Source of the DNA: Bacillota bacterium
GTDB lineage: Bacteria; Bacillota; Clostridia; Oscillospirales; Acutalibacteraceae
Length of the DNA stretch: 57,328 bases
Assembly (NCBI GenBank): GCA_023458755.1
Contig: JAEWYE010000006.1
Location: forward strand, 1-57,328
Direction of reading: 5' to 3'
Made by a program: the position numbers and the translations under genes. Shown here one piece after another: positions 15,721 to 24,924 of this stretch. Numbering within the stretch: position 1 is the stretch's first letter; every line of letters starts with the position of its first letter. The notes beneath the pieces are model-generated. The model saw only the letters and a program-made list of their open reading frames with translations. It was not told the origin of the DNA and ran no database searches.

Positions 15721-18700
15721 ATGAAAATGGCATTCAGAAAAACACTTTCCGTTCTGCTCTCTTGTACGTTGATCGCCAGTTTTATAACATCGTTGGGCTC
15801 GGTTCATGTTTGCGCTGCGCAGCCCAGTGTACTTTACAATTTTGAGGGAAACAGTGGAACCGGAGATCTCATGAACTGGGAACAGGATTACAACTATACT
15901 CCAAGCCTTTACACGGTAGACGCAAGCCAGCACTGGATGAAAGAAAGTGTAAACTTTCCAGCACAAAAGGACGGTGCAGTCCATGTAACAATGGGCGACT
16001 TAAGCGGCTATCAGGCGATTGAATATGATCTTTATGTGCCCAACCCAACGGTACTTTCAGGCAGCCTCTCTGTCGGTACCGCCATCAAATATGGCAGCAG
16101 CTGGACATGGACGGATGTCGGAGAAGCCCTTAACATTGCCGACATTACAAAAGCACCAACCGAAACAATTGCCGGAAAACCTTATGCGCATATTCATGTC
16201 AGTGTATCGCTGAGCGGAGTTTCTGCCGCGAATTTAAGTGAAGCAAAGGCAATTGTACTTAAGCTTTACAGTGACACTTTGACATACAGCGGTGATGTCT
16301 ATTATGACAATGTCAAGTTGGTTTCGACAAATGACTCCGTTGTGCCGACAGGTATCCTTTATAATTTTGATAACGGAACTCTGGGCTTTTCAGGAAGCAA
16401 AGGAAGTGCAACAGCGTTCAGTGTCAATCCTGCACTTGCTCAATTTGACTATGGAAACAAGGCACTGCAGTTGGACGTAGCTTTTGATAGCACCAAAGGC
16501 TGGAGCGACGGTACCATAGAATCTTCACAATTTGCGGGGGATTGGAGCAGCCACAACGCTGTGCAATATGAGGTGCTTATCCCAAATCCCACAGCATTTA
16601 CTGGGGGTTTGAAACTCAAAAGTGTTATCAAAATTGGTGACGGCTGGACATGGACAGATATTGGGGAAAAAGATTTTACCAATTCTGACATAACAAGTCT
16701 GCCAACCGTAACTATCAACTCTACAGTTTATGGGGTAGCCAAAGTGAATCAGGCGTTCCCGGCGTCCCTAAAAACTGGCCTGACGAATGTGAAGTCACTG
16801 AATTTCCAAATAGCCGGTGACACCAGCAGTTATAGCGGTCCCCTTTATTTTGACAATATTGATATAGTACAAGGTGACATTTCTTCCGGAGGCCAGCCCA
16901 CGGTTAACCTCAAACCGATTGCCAAAGAGACCTTTGATTTCGAAGATGGCACCGTGATGGGCTGGAAACAGGGCTGGGGCGGCTATATTGGCACAGGAGG
17001 CTTGACTTATTCCGGTGATCTTTCCAGAACCGGGAACACAGGTTCTTTGAAATTTGATCTCAATATACCTAATACCACAAGCTTTGATGAGGCCAATCTT
17101 GTGGCATCACTGGATGGTCTTGTAGGCGACGGCACTTATAAAGTTGATTTGACGCCTTATCAGTCCATTGACTATGATGTCTATATTCCCAATATAGACA
17201 ACGCTGCCATTCCTGCAGACGCACAGTTTAAAATTCGTACAGCTCTTGATAAAAGCTGGGCGACGTTACAGGACTATACAAGCTTTAAAGTCAGTGAGAT
17301 AAAACATGTTGTTATCAGCGGAAAAACATACGGAGTCATTCATGTATCGGTTCCCATTGGAGACGGTGTAAATCGCAAAGGCAGTGAGGTGCTGGCCATC
17401 GGTTTGAGCAGCTATAAGTATCCGATCAGCGGCCCGGTTTACATAGATGACATTAAACTTATATATCCGACCTCATTTACACTAATTCCGACAAATCTCA
17501 GTCCGGAGGATGTTGTGACCGGTACAAAGGACCTGACGGTTAAACCGATTTTGCCGCAGGGCAAAAAAATCAGCAGCATCTATGTACTGGATGCAAGAGG
17601 AAACCGTGTCGATTTCACGGCTTCCGGTGACAGCTATACCGGATCATGGGATACAACCAAAGATACGGACGGTTTCCAGAACGTCACTCTGTACGGCAAA
17701 ACAACCGACGGAGATATGTTTGTAAAAAACATTGAGGTATTTGTAAAAAATTCCAGAACAACGGTTTTAATTACATCTCCTAGCTCTGATTCAACAGTAA
17801 AAAATACGATTACGGTAACTGCCACGGTGGGAACCGTCTCTGCTTCCGTTGCCAGTGTCACACTCATTGTAAACGGCAAGCAATATGCTATGGCCTCCAG
17901 CGGAAGCGGTTATGCGGTTTCTCTTGACACAAAGACACTGAAAGACGGTGTTCATACCCTGCAAGTGACTGCGAAAGACTCACAGGGTTATACCGTGCAG
18001 GCCAACGAAGAAATTATGGTCAGTAATGCGGGTGCCATGTCATCCTTTATAAAAAGGCTGGGTACGCAGTTTATGCTCGACGGTAAACAGTTTAATTTTG
18101 TCGGTACGAATATGTATGACTTGCCGTTCTTTAGTACCAACACTCTTGCCTCAAACAATAAGGTTATCATCTATACCGAAGACGGCAGAGCAATTAACGA
18201 CTTGCAGCTTAGCGGTCAAAAATACACCTTTGAGCAGCAAGTGAACAGAGCGATGGATGAAATGAATAAACTCGGTATGACTACTCTGCGCACGTGGGCT
18301 TTCAATTTCAACAAGGGCGATTCAAATGCTTTTGTTGACACTAGCACAAGCACATGGACCAATCGCGAAGCAGAATTCCAAAAGCTTGATTATATCATGG
18401 ACAGCGCCGCAAAACACAACATCCGCGTAATGCTAACGTTGCAAAATTACTGGAACGATTACGGTGGCATTCAGGCGGTTACGGATCATCTTGGCTTGTC
18501 TTCAAAGCTTGAGTTTTTTACAGACAGTAACGCAAAAGCCTATTTTAAGTCCTATTTTAACAATCTTGCGACAAGAGTAAATACAGTCAACGGCAAAACC
18601 TATAAGAATGATCCGGCCCTATTTGCATGGGATCTCATGAATGAGGCGCGTATTGATCAAAACGATGACGGTGGAAATAAGAATCTTGATGACCCAACCG

Positions 18701-19704
18701 GCAGTAAACTTTCCGCTTGGATTAACGAAATGAGCACTTATGCAAAGAGCATCGACGCAAATCATCTGGTAACCGTTGGCGCAGAGGGACATGGTTTCCC
18801 GAATGCATGCTCAAATGAATCACTCAAAAACATTTGGGGCGGCGTCGATGAAGGCTACAGCAACAACCCCATTGCAACACTCAACCAGCCGAACATTGAT
18901 TTCTTCAGTATCCATCCTTATCCGAATGCTTCCTGGCTCAACTACAGTCTGAACGAAACAAAAAATTTGATTACAGGATATGTAACAGCAGGTCTGAAAG
19001 CCGGAAAACCTGTCGTAATGCAGGAATACGGAGTTGACAGTCAGACTGCGCTGAAAGACCCAAACAATAAGGATACAGAAGTCCAGCCAACTGCGAGCGG
19101 CTATTCGCAGCTACGGCAGCTTTGGTATCAGGAAATGCTTTCTACCTTCCGTAACGCGGGTGGTGCGGGAAGCCTTGTCTGGATGCTTTCTTCTAAAAAT
19201 ACCGACCAAAATTATTCTTTAGCAGTATACAGCCCATCTGAACTGGTTGCAAGAGACCGAGGCGTTATCAACATTCTTTCAAAAGAAGCAGCATTTGCTG
19301 CTACCGTTGCAGGCACGAGCAAGCCTTCTGTCCCGGTGATCAGCGTATCGGGTAATACAGTTACCATCAAAACAAATAGCGAAGGCGCAGATATTTTCTA
19401 TACAACAGACGGTTCTGCTGCTTCTTTGTCATCAGCCTTGTATACGGGACCTTTCACCATAGGTAAAGGAACAGTAATCCACGCAATTGTTTACAAAAAC
19501 GGTATTGCAAGCGATTCTGCAACTTTTGACAGCACAGCGAATTCGCCATCTTCAACACCGTCGTCTTCCACACCGAACAATTCAAGTGCTACTGATGCCA
19601 ATAGCCCCAAAACAGGTGATTTGGGTATGCAAATTCCTCTTGTGCTGTTTTTTGGCAGCGCAATTGGACTCTATGCTGCCAGACGAATCAAACAGCATAA
19701 TTAA
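15721..19704 (+). CDS. Surface-anchored multidomain GH5 endo-beta-mannanase
   Basis: A 1327-residue exported enzyme. In order: a signal peptide (1-37, ending VCAA); three related beta-sandwich modules at about 38-205, 213-383 and 402-584 that look like mannan-binding CBM23/CBM27-type domains and share WTWTD and YDLYVPNP-like strands; two Ig-like domains (about 590-765); a GH5 catalytic domain (about 778-1170); a CHB_HEX_C-like domain (about 1200-1270); a Ser/Thr/Pro linker; then the wall-sorting signal SPKTG (1295-1299), a hydrophobic helix and RRIKQHN. Catalytic residues are Glu975 (DLMNEAR, acid/base) and Glu1102 (MQEYGVD, nucleophile). The GH5_7-like context, together with the downstream GH130, GH113 and epimerase genes, points to beta-mannan. 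It would cut mannan at the cell surface and feed oligosaccharides to the ABC importer. Confidence 0.88.
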   Translation: MKMAFRKTLSVLLSCTLIASFITSLGSVHVCAAQPSVLYNFEGNSGTGDLMNWEQDYNYTPSLYTVDASQHWMKESVNFPAQKDGAVHVTMGDLSGYQAIEYDLYVPNPTVLSGSLSVGTAIKYGSSWTWTDVGEALNIADITKAPTETIAGKPYAHIHVSVSLSGVSAANLSEAKAIVLKLYSDTLTYSGDVYYDNVKLVSTNDSVVPTGILYNFDNGTLGFSGSKGSATAFSVNPALAQFDYGNKALQLDVAFDSTKGWSDGTIESSQFAGDWSSHNAVQYEVLIPNPTAFTGGLKLKSVIKIGDGWTWTDIGEKDFTNSDITSLPTVTINSTVYGVAKVNQAFPASLKTGLTNVKSLNFQIAGDTSSYSGPLYFDNIDIVQGDISSGGQPTVNLKPIAKETFDFEDGTVMGWKQGWGGYIGTGGLTYSGDLSRTGNTGSLKFDLNIPNTTSFDEANLVASLDGLVGDGTYKVDLTPYQSIDYDVYIPNIDNAAIPADAQFKIRTALDKSWATLQDYTSFKVSEIKHVVISGKTYGVIHVSVPIGDGVNRKGSEVLAIGLSSYKYPISGPVYIDDIKLIYPTSFTLIPTNLSPEDVVTGTKDLTVKPILPQGKKISSIYVLDARGNRVDFTASGDSYTGSWDTTKDTDGFQNVTLYGKTTDGDMFVKNIEVFVKNSRTTVLITSPSSDSTVKNTITVTATVGTVSASVASVTLIVNGKQYAMASSGSGYAVSLDTKTLKDGVHTLQVTAKDSQGYTVQANEEIMVSNAGAMSSFIKRLGTQFMLDGKQFNFVGTNMYDLPFFSTNTLASNNKVIIYTEDGRAINDLQLSGQKYTFEQQVNRAMDEMNKLGMTTLRTWAFNFNKGDSNAFVDTSTSTWTNREAEFQKLDYIMDSAAKHNIRVMLTLQNYWNDYGGIQAVTDHLGLSSKLEFFTDSNAKAYFKSYFNNLATRVNTVNGKTYKNDPALFAWDLMNEARIDQNDDGGNKNLDDPTGSKLSAWINEMSTYAKSIDANHLVTVGAEGHGFPNACSNESLKNIWGGVDEGYSNNPIATLNQPNIDFFSIHPYPNASWLNYSLNETKNLITGYVTAGLKAGKPVVMQEYGVDSQTALKDPNNKDTEVQPTASGYSQLRQLWYQEMLSTFRNAGGAGSLVWMLSSKNTDQNYSLAVYSPSELVARDRGVINILSKEAAFAATVAGTSKPSVPVISVSGNTVTIKTNSEGADIFYTTDGSAASLSSALYTGPFTIGKGTVIHAIVYKNGIASDSATFDSTANSPSSTPSSSTPNNSSATDANSPKTGDLGMQIPLVLFFGSAIGLYAARRIKQHN

Positions 19705-19766
19705 ACTGTTCTTTTCAATGAATTGGGCGGAAGGCACGCATGCTTTCACCGAACATATCGATTTAT

Positions 19767-19807
19767 GCAAATGCTGGCACAGCTTTTTAAGCGGTGCCAG
19801 CATTTGC
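19767..19807. terminator. Long perfect hairpin after the mannanase gene
   Basis: GCAAATGCTGGCAC (19767-19780) pairs perfectly with GTGCCAGCATTTGC (19794-19807) around a T-rich loop. There is no U-run directly after, so termination could depend on a factor, or it may stabilise the mRNA end. Confidence 0.6.
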
Positions 19808-19915
19808 TGTAAGCACAAAAACAGACGAGTTTATTTTCTCTATATCGCTGACAAAAACTAAATTTCACTATTTTAAGACGGGAAAACATAATTTCCATAG
19901 ATTTTATAAATTTAA

Positions 19916-19952
19916 TTGACTTTTTAAGTAAATATGATTATTATTAACTTAA
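19916..19952 (+). promoter_or_regulatory. Chemoreceptor promoter with TTAACTTAA element
   Basis: TTGACT (19916-19921) and TATTAT (19939-19944) have a 17-nt spacer, followed at once by TTAACTTAA (19944-19952). TTTTAAGT within the spacer and ACTTAAAA after it form an inverted repeat. About 40 bases here closely match the promoter of the LacI-type gene at 22207-22242, so both are probably controlled by the same regulator. Confidence 0.65.
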
Positions 19953-20024
19953 AATTAGAGTTACCAAATGTGTTTGACTTGTATTCACAGGCAACTTTAT
20001 AAATTTAGGAAGAAGTTGATATTT

Positions 20025-22088
20025 ATGAAAAACGTGAATAGAATACTGAAAATCCAGACTTCCAAGAAAAGAAAACAAAAAACAATCAAAACGAAGCTTC
20101 TTATTGGCATGGTTGCTTTAGCTGCCGGCATCAGTATTCTTTCCGGAGGAATTTCTTCAATCATTTTATATAACAATGCCGACAGTAGTATGAAATCTTC
20201 AATGTCAGCAAGCGCAAAGGCCTATAGTCACACCGTACAAAATGCACTCAATGCTTATCGATTGGGAATTGAAACCGTTGCTAAAAACACAGAAATTACA
20301 GATGAAAGAATTGATTTGTCTGTTCGGCAGGCGAAAATGGCGGAATTTGCAAAACAGTATGGCTTTGAGACTATCTCCATTTCTGACGAGAATGGAAAAA
20401 CTTCCGACGGTACCGACATTAGCGAATGTGACTTTTATAAAAATGCCGAGGATGGTGTAACATATGTCTCCAGCACGTTGATTTCAAAAACAGATTCCAA
20501 GGTGACCGTATATGTAGCGACCAAATTTAATAATGGCACAAGTTACTCCGGTATTGTTTATGGTGCCTTAAGCAGTGACCAGATCAGCGGTCTGATTGAC
20601 GATGTTTCTATTGGAAAATCAGGATATGGCTATATTGTGGATAAGACCGGAAAAATTATTGCAGACAAAAGTCGGGCAAATGTGAACAATATGGTTAACT
20701 ATATGGATAAGTCCAAGAAAGATAGTTCCTTGTCAGATGTAGCTGGACTGACAAAACTGATGACTGCCGGAAAAACAGGCGGTCAAATTTGCAACATGAA
20801 CGGTTCCAGCAAATATATCTCCTATCTGCCAATTTCGGGATCAGACGGATGGTCAATTGCAGTAGTGGCAAACGTTTCTGAAATGATGGGTAGCATGACT
20901 GTGTCTCTGGCGATTACCGGCGTTTTAATTATTATATTTATCATTCTATCCTGTGTGATTTCTAGTAAAATTGCAGATCCAATTGTAAACCCAATTGTAG
21001 GATTAGTGCGCCGCATCGAATCATTGGCGGAAGGTGATTTGCACACGGAAGTCCCATTTATCCAAACAAACGATGAAGTTCAGGCACTGTCAGAAGCGTT
21101 CGGAAGCACAGTCTATTCTTTGAATAACTACATAGGCGAAATTTCAAATGTCTTAGGCAGCATGTCAAAGGGTGATTTCACCGTTGAGATTACACAAGAC
21201 TATAAAGGAGATTTTGTAGCAATTAAAACTGCTCTTAATGAGATAGTAGCCTCCCTTCACGGCATGTTTTCGGATATTAACCAATCTGCGGATCTAGTGG
21301 CATGCGGTGCAGGACAGATGGCGGACAGCGCACAGGCTCTTTCACAGGGTGCTGCGGAGCAGGCGAGTACCATTGAGCAGCTTTCTGCTTCCATTGAAGA
21401 GATTGCCAATCATGTTAAGCAAAGTTCAGCCAACGCTTCCAGCGCCGATCAGCTAGCGGCGGAGGCTGCAAAAGAAATTGACAACGGCAATGAACATATG
21501 GAGCAAATGATAGCAGCAATGGAAGAGATCAGTAAATCATCAAATGAAATTGGTGAAATCATTAAAACTATTCAAAATATTGCCTTTCAGACGAATATCC
21601 TAGCACTGAACGCAGCGGTAGAAGCCGCAAGAGCAGGTCAGGCCGGAAAAGGCTTTGCTGTTGTAGCAGATGAAGTACGAAACCTTGCTGGCAGGAGTGC
21701 GGAGGCTGCTGAAAACACGACGGCTTTGATTGAAAATTCTATTCATGCTGTTGAAAAAGGTCGGAAAATCGCAGATGAAACGGCGAAGGCGCTTCATGCA
21801 ATTGTGCTAGGAACACAGCAGACTACCGAACTGATTCGACAGATTTCCAATAGTGCTGATGAACAGGCCTCGTCAATCAATCAGGTAACAGCCGGTGTTG
21901 AACAAATTTCCAGCGTTGTACAGACAAATTCAGCAACCGCAGAGCAAAATGCGGCTACAAGTGAGGAACTGAGTGAACAGGCACAATTGCTAAAAGAAAA
22001 TTTAGCACGTATTGAGTTGGAAAAATCGGAAAAACACATGCAAGCCGAGACAGACAGAGGCCTGAATGAATTGGTCACAGTAAATTAA
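20025..22088 (+). CDS. Methyl-accepting chemotaxis protein (dCache type)
   Basis: A 687-residue chemoreceptor. A basic N-terminus is followed by TM1 (about 26-48) and an extracellular double-Cache-like sensor (about 50-290; SGLIDDVSIGKSGYGYIVDKTG and DGWSIAVVANVSEM are typical of dCache_1). TM2 lies at about 298-322, then a HAMP domain and a long signalling coiled coil with the hairpin tip IIKTIQNIAFQTNILALNAA. The start was placed at ATG 20025 with AGGAAG upstream; the longer frame adds a segment lying in the leader. Position between the mannanase and the LacI regulator, plus a promoter shared with the latter, suggests it senses mannan-derived sugars or their binding protein. The ligand is not shown. 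Confidence 0.88.
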   Translation: MKNVNRILKIQTSKKRKQKTIKTKLLIGMVALAAGISILSGGISSIILYNNADSSMKSSMSASAKAYSHTVQNALNAYRLGIETVAKNTEITDERIDLSVRQAKMAEFAKQYGFETISISDENGKTSDGTDISECDFYKNAEDGVTYVSSTLISKTDSKVTVYVATKFNNGTSYSGIVYGALSSDQISGLIDDVSIGKSGYGYIVDKTGKIIADKSRANVNNMVNYMDKSKKDSSLSDVAGLTKLMTAGKTGGQICNMNGSSKYISYLPISGSDGWSIAVVANVSEMMGSMTVSLAITGVLIIIFIILSCVISSKIADPIVNPIVGLVRRIESLAEGDLHTEVPFIQTNDEVQALSEAFGSTVYSLNNYIGEISNVLGSMSKGDFTVEITQDYKGDFVAIKTALNEIVASLHGMFSDINQSADLVACGAGQMADSAQALSQGAAEQASTIEQLSASIEEIANHVKQSSANASSADQLAAEAAKEIDNGNEHMEQMIAAMEEISKSSNEIGEIIKTIQNIAFQTNILALNAAVEAARAGQAGKGFAVVADEVRNLAGRSAEAAENTTALIENSIHAVEKGRKIADETAKALHAIVLGTQQTTELIRQISNSADEQASSINQVTAGVEQISSVVQTNSATAEQNAATSEELSEQAQLLKENLARIELEKSEKHMQAETDRGLNELVTVN

Positions 22089-22206
22089 TCGCCCAGTCAA
22101 AGGAGTATCAGAGAAATTAAAAACTGCGTTTAGTTTGGTATTCCTTCCATAGTGGGATGCTGTTGGATTTTGCAAAAATGTATTTGATATAATTTTATAA
22201 TTTAAA

Positions 22207-22242
22207 TTGACTTTTTAAGTAAATGTAGTATGATTAACTTAA
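22207..22242 (+). promoter_or_regulatory. LacI-gene promoter with TTAACTTAA element
   Basis: TTGACT (22207-22212) and TATGAT (22229-22234) have a 16-nt spacer, with TTAACTTAA at 22234-22242. The TTTTTAAGTAAAT spacer is the same as in the chemoreceptor promoter. This suggests autoregulation of the LacI-type gene. Confidence 0.65.
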
Positions 22243-22286
22243 CCAAGTCTGCTTTCTAAAATTTATAGCTTTTGAAGGAGCAATAT

Positions 22287-23294
22287 ATGAAAAAAAGTAT
22301 TAAAATGTCGGACATTGCAGAAAAGCTGAATATCAGCATTGTCACGGTTTCAAAAGCCCTTGCTGATAAAGACGGAGTAAGTGATGAGCTCCGCCTGAAA
22401 ATAAAGCAGCTTGCGGGCGAAATGGGTTATACCTATAATTCTACTGCCAAATCGCTTAAAGAGGGACATACATATAATATTGGTATTTTAGTGCCAGAAC
22501 GTTTTTTAGGCAAAACGATGTCGTTTTACTGGGTATTGTATCAAAACATCTCAAAAGAACTGATGAAAAAAGATTATTATGCTATTTTTGAGATATTGAA
22601 ACTTGCAGATGAAGAGAATCTGATTTTACCGAAAATGATACAGGATCAAAAAGTCGATGGGATCATTATTTTGGGACAAGCGAAGCGAAATTATGTCAAA
22701 GCTGTAAAAGAAACGGATGTCCCGATGATTTGCATGGATTTCTATGAAAATATTCCGGATGTGGACACCGTTGTAACGGATAATTTTTATGGAACCTATC
22801 TTTTGACCGATTACTTAATTGAAAATGGTCATAGGGATATTGGATTTGTCGGCAACATTAAAGCGACCAGCAGTATTCAGGACCGCTATTTGGGCTACTA
22901 TAAAGCATTAATTGAGAATGATATCCCTTATAACAGTCACTGGACAATTTCGGATCGTATTGACAGCGGAGCATATATTGAGATTACTTTGCCGGATAAA
23001 ATGCCGACAGCTTTTGTCTGTAACTGCGATGAAACAGCTTATCGGCTGATTAAAGAATTACAGCAAAGCGGTTTTCGTGTTCCGGAGGATATTTCGGTAG
23101 TTGGATTTGATAATTATCTGATTTCCGAAATCTGTGACCCACCCATTACAACGGTTGAAGTAGATATGAAAGCAATGGCGCAAACCGGTGTGGAAATGAT
23201 TGTACAAAGAATTAATCATATACATTACAAAACCGGAAGAAGGTTGATAAGCGGAAAAATTATAATTAAAAATTCAGTTAAAAATATAAATTAG
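22287..23294 (+). CDS. LacI-family transcriptional regulator of the mannan locus
   Basis: A 335-residue regulator. The N-terminal HTH is KMSDIAEKLNISIVTVSKALADKDGVS, and the hinge and periplasmic-binding-protein-like effector domain begin at about residue 60 (YNIGILVPERF). The C-terminal domain has DISVVGFDNYLISEICDPPITTVEVD, as usual for LacI/GalR. The start is ATG 22287 with AAGGAG 6 nt upstream. It lies just upstream of the ABC transporter operon. Four local promoters carry the TAACTTAA element, two of them with the full 16-base operator, which makes it the likely regulator of mannanase, chemoreceptor, itself and importer. The inducer is probably a manno-oligosaccharide (inference). Confidence 0.9.
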   Translation: MKKSIKMSDIAEKLNISIVTVSKALADKDGVSDELRLKIKQLAGEMGYTYNSTAKSLKEGHTYNIGILVPERFLGKTMSFYWVLYQNISKELMKKDYYAIFEILKLADEENLILPKMIQDQKVDGIIILGQAKRNYVKAVKETDVPMICMDFYENIPDVDTVVTDNFYGTYLLTDYLIENGHRDIGFVGNIKATSSIQDRYLGYYKALIENDIPYNSHWTISDRIDSGAYIEITLPDKMPTAFVCNCDETAYRLIKELQQSGFRVPEDISVVGFDNYLISEICDPPITTVEVDMKAMAQTGVEMIVQRINHIHYKTGRRLISGKIIIKNSVKNIN

Positions 23295-23332
23295 TTAGCT
23301 AAATAATGAATTTGAATTACGATAATAGTTAA

Positions 23333-23372
23333 GATGGCTTATTTGCATTTTTCGTGCGAATAAGCTATTTTA
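23333..23372 (+). terminator. Hairpin after the LacI-type gene
   Basis: TGGCTTATT pairs with AATAAGCTA around a T-rich loop, and TTTTAT follows. A plausible intrinsic terminator separating the regulator from the transporter promoter. Confidence 0.6.
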
Positions 23373-23422
23373 TGCAAATTTTATTAAATTACAATAAATA
23401 TTGATATTTTTAAGTATATGTA

Positions 23423-23474
23423 TTGACATTTTTATGTTTAGCTTGTATACTTTAGATAAGCTAAACGATAACTT
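23423..23474 (+). promoter_or_regulatory. Transporter-operon promoter with LacI-type operator
   Basis: TTGACA (23423-23428) and TATACT (23446-23451) have a 17-nt spacer. The 16-base operator AGCTAAACGATAACTT at 23459-23474 is the exact reverse complement of the one at 15541-15556. A further half-site TTTAGCTAAAT lies just downstream (about 23478-23488), before the GAGAGGAG ribosome site. Confidence 0.78.
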
Positions 23475-23505
23475 AACTTTAGCTAAATGAGAGGAGATAA
23501 GATTT

Positions 23506-24840
23506 ATGAAGGCAAAAAAACTAGTAGCACTTTCCATGGCAATGCTGATGGCTTCAACTTCCTTAGCTGGCTGCTCACAGGGTACAACTACAAGCTCCAC
23601 AGCAAGTAAAACAGACAGCGCAGCTTCAACATCTTCCACCAGCAACGGCGTTGACAAGAACATCACTGCAACAATTGAGGTTTGCACAAATAGAACGGAT
23701 ATGAAAACCGTATTCGAGGGCTATGCTACCGAATTCAAAAAAACATATCCGAATGTAACGATTAAATGGACAGCAACCACTGATTATCAAGGCGACATGA
23801 CCAAGAGAATGACCACGGAAGATTACGGCGATGTATTGATGATTCCTGCGAACATCACAAAAGACAAGTTTCCAAGCTATTTTGAGGCACTTGGCAAACA
23901 GGATGACATAAAGAAAGAGTACAATTATACCGACAACGAAACCTTGGATGGTACTACATATGCGATTCCTGTTGGCGCAAACGCAAATGGATTCGTTTAC
24001 AATGATGCAGTGCTGAAAGCTGCCGGTGTTACAAAATTGCCGGAAACAGCCGATGAATTTTTAGCTATGCTCAAGGCCATTAAAGACAAGGGAACAGCTG
24101 TCCCGCTGTATACCAACTATAAAGATGGTTGGCCGCTTACCAACTGGACCAATGCAATCGTAACCGCAATGGCCGGTGATATGGACTACATAAATAAGAT
24201 GCTTACCAATAAGAGCGAATATCTTCCCGGTTCGGCATCCTATAATTCACTGAAGCTCCTGTATGATGCTGTAAAGAACAAATATGTCGAAAAAGATCCA
24301 ATTACCTCAAACTGGGAACAGTCCAAGCAAGATATGGCGGACGGCAAAATTGGCGTTATGTGCCTCGGTACATGGGCTGTCGGTCAAATTAAAGCAAAAT
24401 CCAAAACCCCGGATGATATTAAATTCATGCCAGCTCCTGCCAGAAAAGACGGAAAAGTAATCATGCAAATCGGCCCTGACTACGGTATGGCAGTAAACAA
24501 ACACAGCAAGAATATTGCACTTTCCAAAGAATTCATTAAGTTCTTTGTCAAGCAGTATCCAAAAGATTCTGAAATGATTTCTTCTCTGGTTGGTGCCGAT
24601 CTTCCTGCTTATCTGAAAGATGTACAAAATCTTACTCTCAGCGAAGTTGTTCCGCTTACGACTGCACAGGCAACCGCCCAAGGCACCATCTTTAAGGAAT
24701 CTACAATCAATATTAACGATAACGCTTGGATTAAGACGGTTGTAGAAATCGGTTTGGGCACCAATAAAACTTCTTTTGATGATTATATGAAGTCAGTCAA
24801 TACAAAATGGGTCAAGGGTATTGATAAAGCTTCCAAGTAA
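23506..24840 (+). CDS. ABC sugar-binding lipoprotein (manno-oligosaccharide importer)
   Basis: A 444-residue extracellular solute-binding protein of the CUT1 carbohydrate importers. A lipoprotein signal ends at LAGC with lipidated Cys23, followed by a Ser/Thr-rich linker. The mature domain shows the family pattern (NVTIKWTATTDYQGDMTKRM; YAIPVGANANGFVYNDAVLKAAG; DGKIGVMCLGTWAVGQIK; AVNKHSKNIALSKEFIKFFV). It is the first gene of a long operon that continues with two permeases and intracellular mannan enzymes, so beta-1,4-manno-oligosaccharides are the expected cargo (context inference). A stem-loop separates it from the permease genes. Confidence 0.9.
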   Translation: MKAKKLVALSMAMLMASTSLAGCSQGTTTSSTASKTDSAASTSSTSNGVDKNITATIEVCTNRTDMKTVFEGYATEFKKTYPNVTIKWTATTDYQGDMTKRMTTEDYGDVLMIPANITKDKFPSYFEALGKQDDIKKEYNYTDNETLDGTTYAIPVGANANGFVYNDAVLKAAGVTKLPETADEFLAMLKAIKDKGTAVPLYTNYKDGWPLTNWTNAIVTAMAGDMDYINKMLTNKSEYLPGSASYNSLKLLYDAVKNKYVEKDPITSNWEQSKQDMADGKIGVMCLGTWAVGQIKAKSKTPDDIKFMPAPARKDGKVIMQIGPDYGMAVNKHSKNIALSKEFIKFFVKQYPKDSEMISSLVGADLPAYLKDVQNLTLSEVVPLTTAQATAQGTIFKESTININDNAWIKTVVEIGLGTNKTSFDDYMKSVNTKWVKGIDKASK

Positions 24841-24873
24841 TTTCAAGTATTCATTCATCTGTTCATGTGAAGA

Positions 24874-24906
24874 AGGAGGATATAATTTATTTATATCCTC
24901 CTCTTT
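24874..24906 (+). terminator. Intercistronic stem-loop between binding protein and permease genes
   Basis: AGGAGGATATAA pairs with TTATATCCTCCT around a 5-nt loop and is followed by CTTTT. The AGGAGG lies in the stem, not before a start codon. Such a structure probably causes partial termination or protects the upstream message, giving more binding protein than permease. Confidence 0.65.
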
Positions 24907-24924
24907 TAAAAAGGGGTGCTACTA

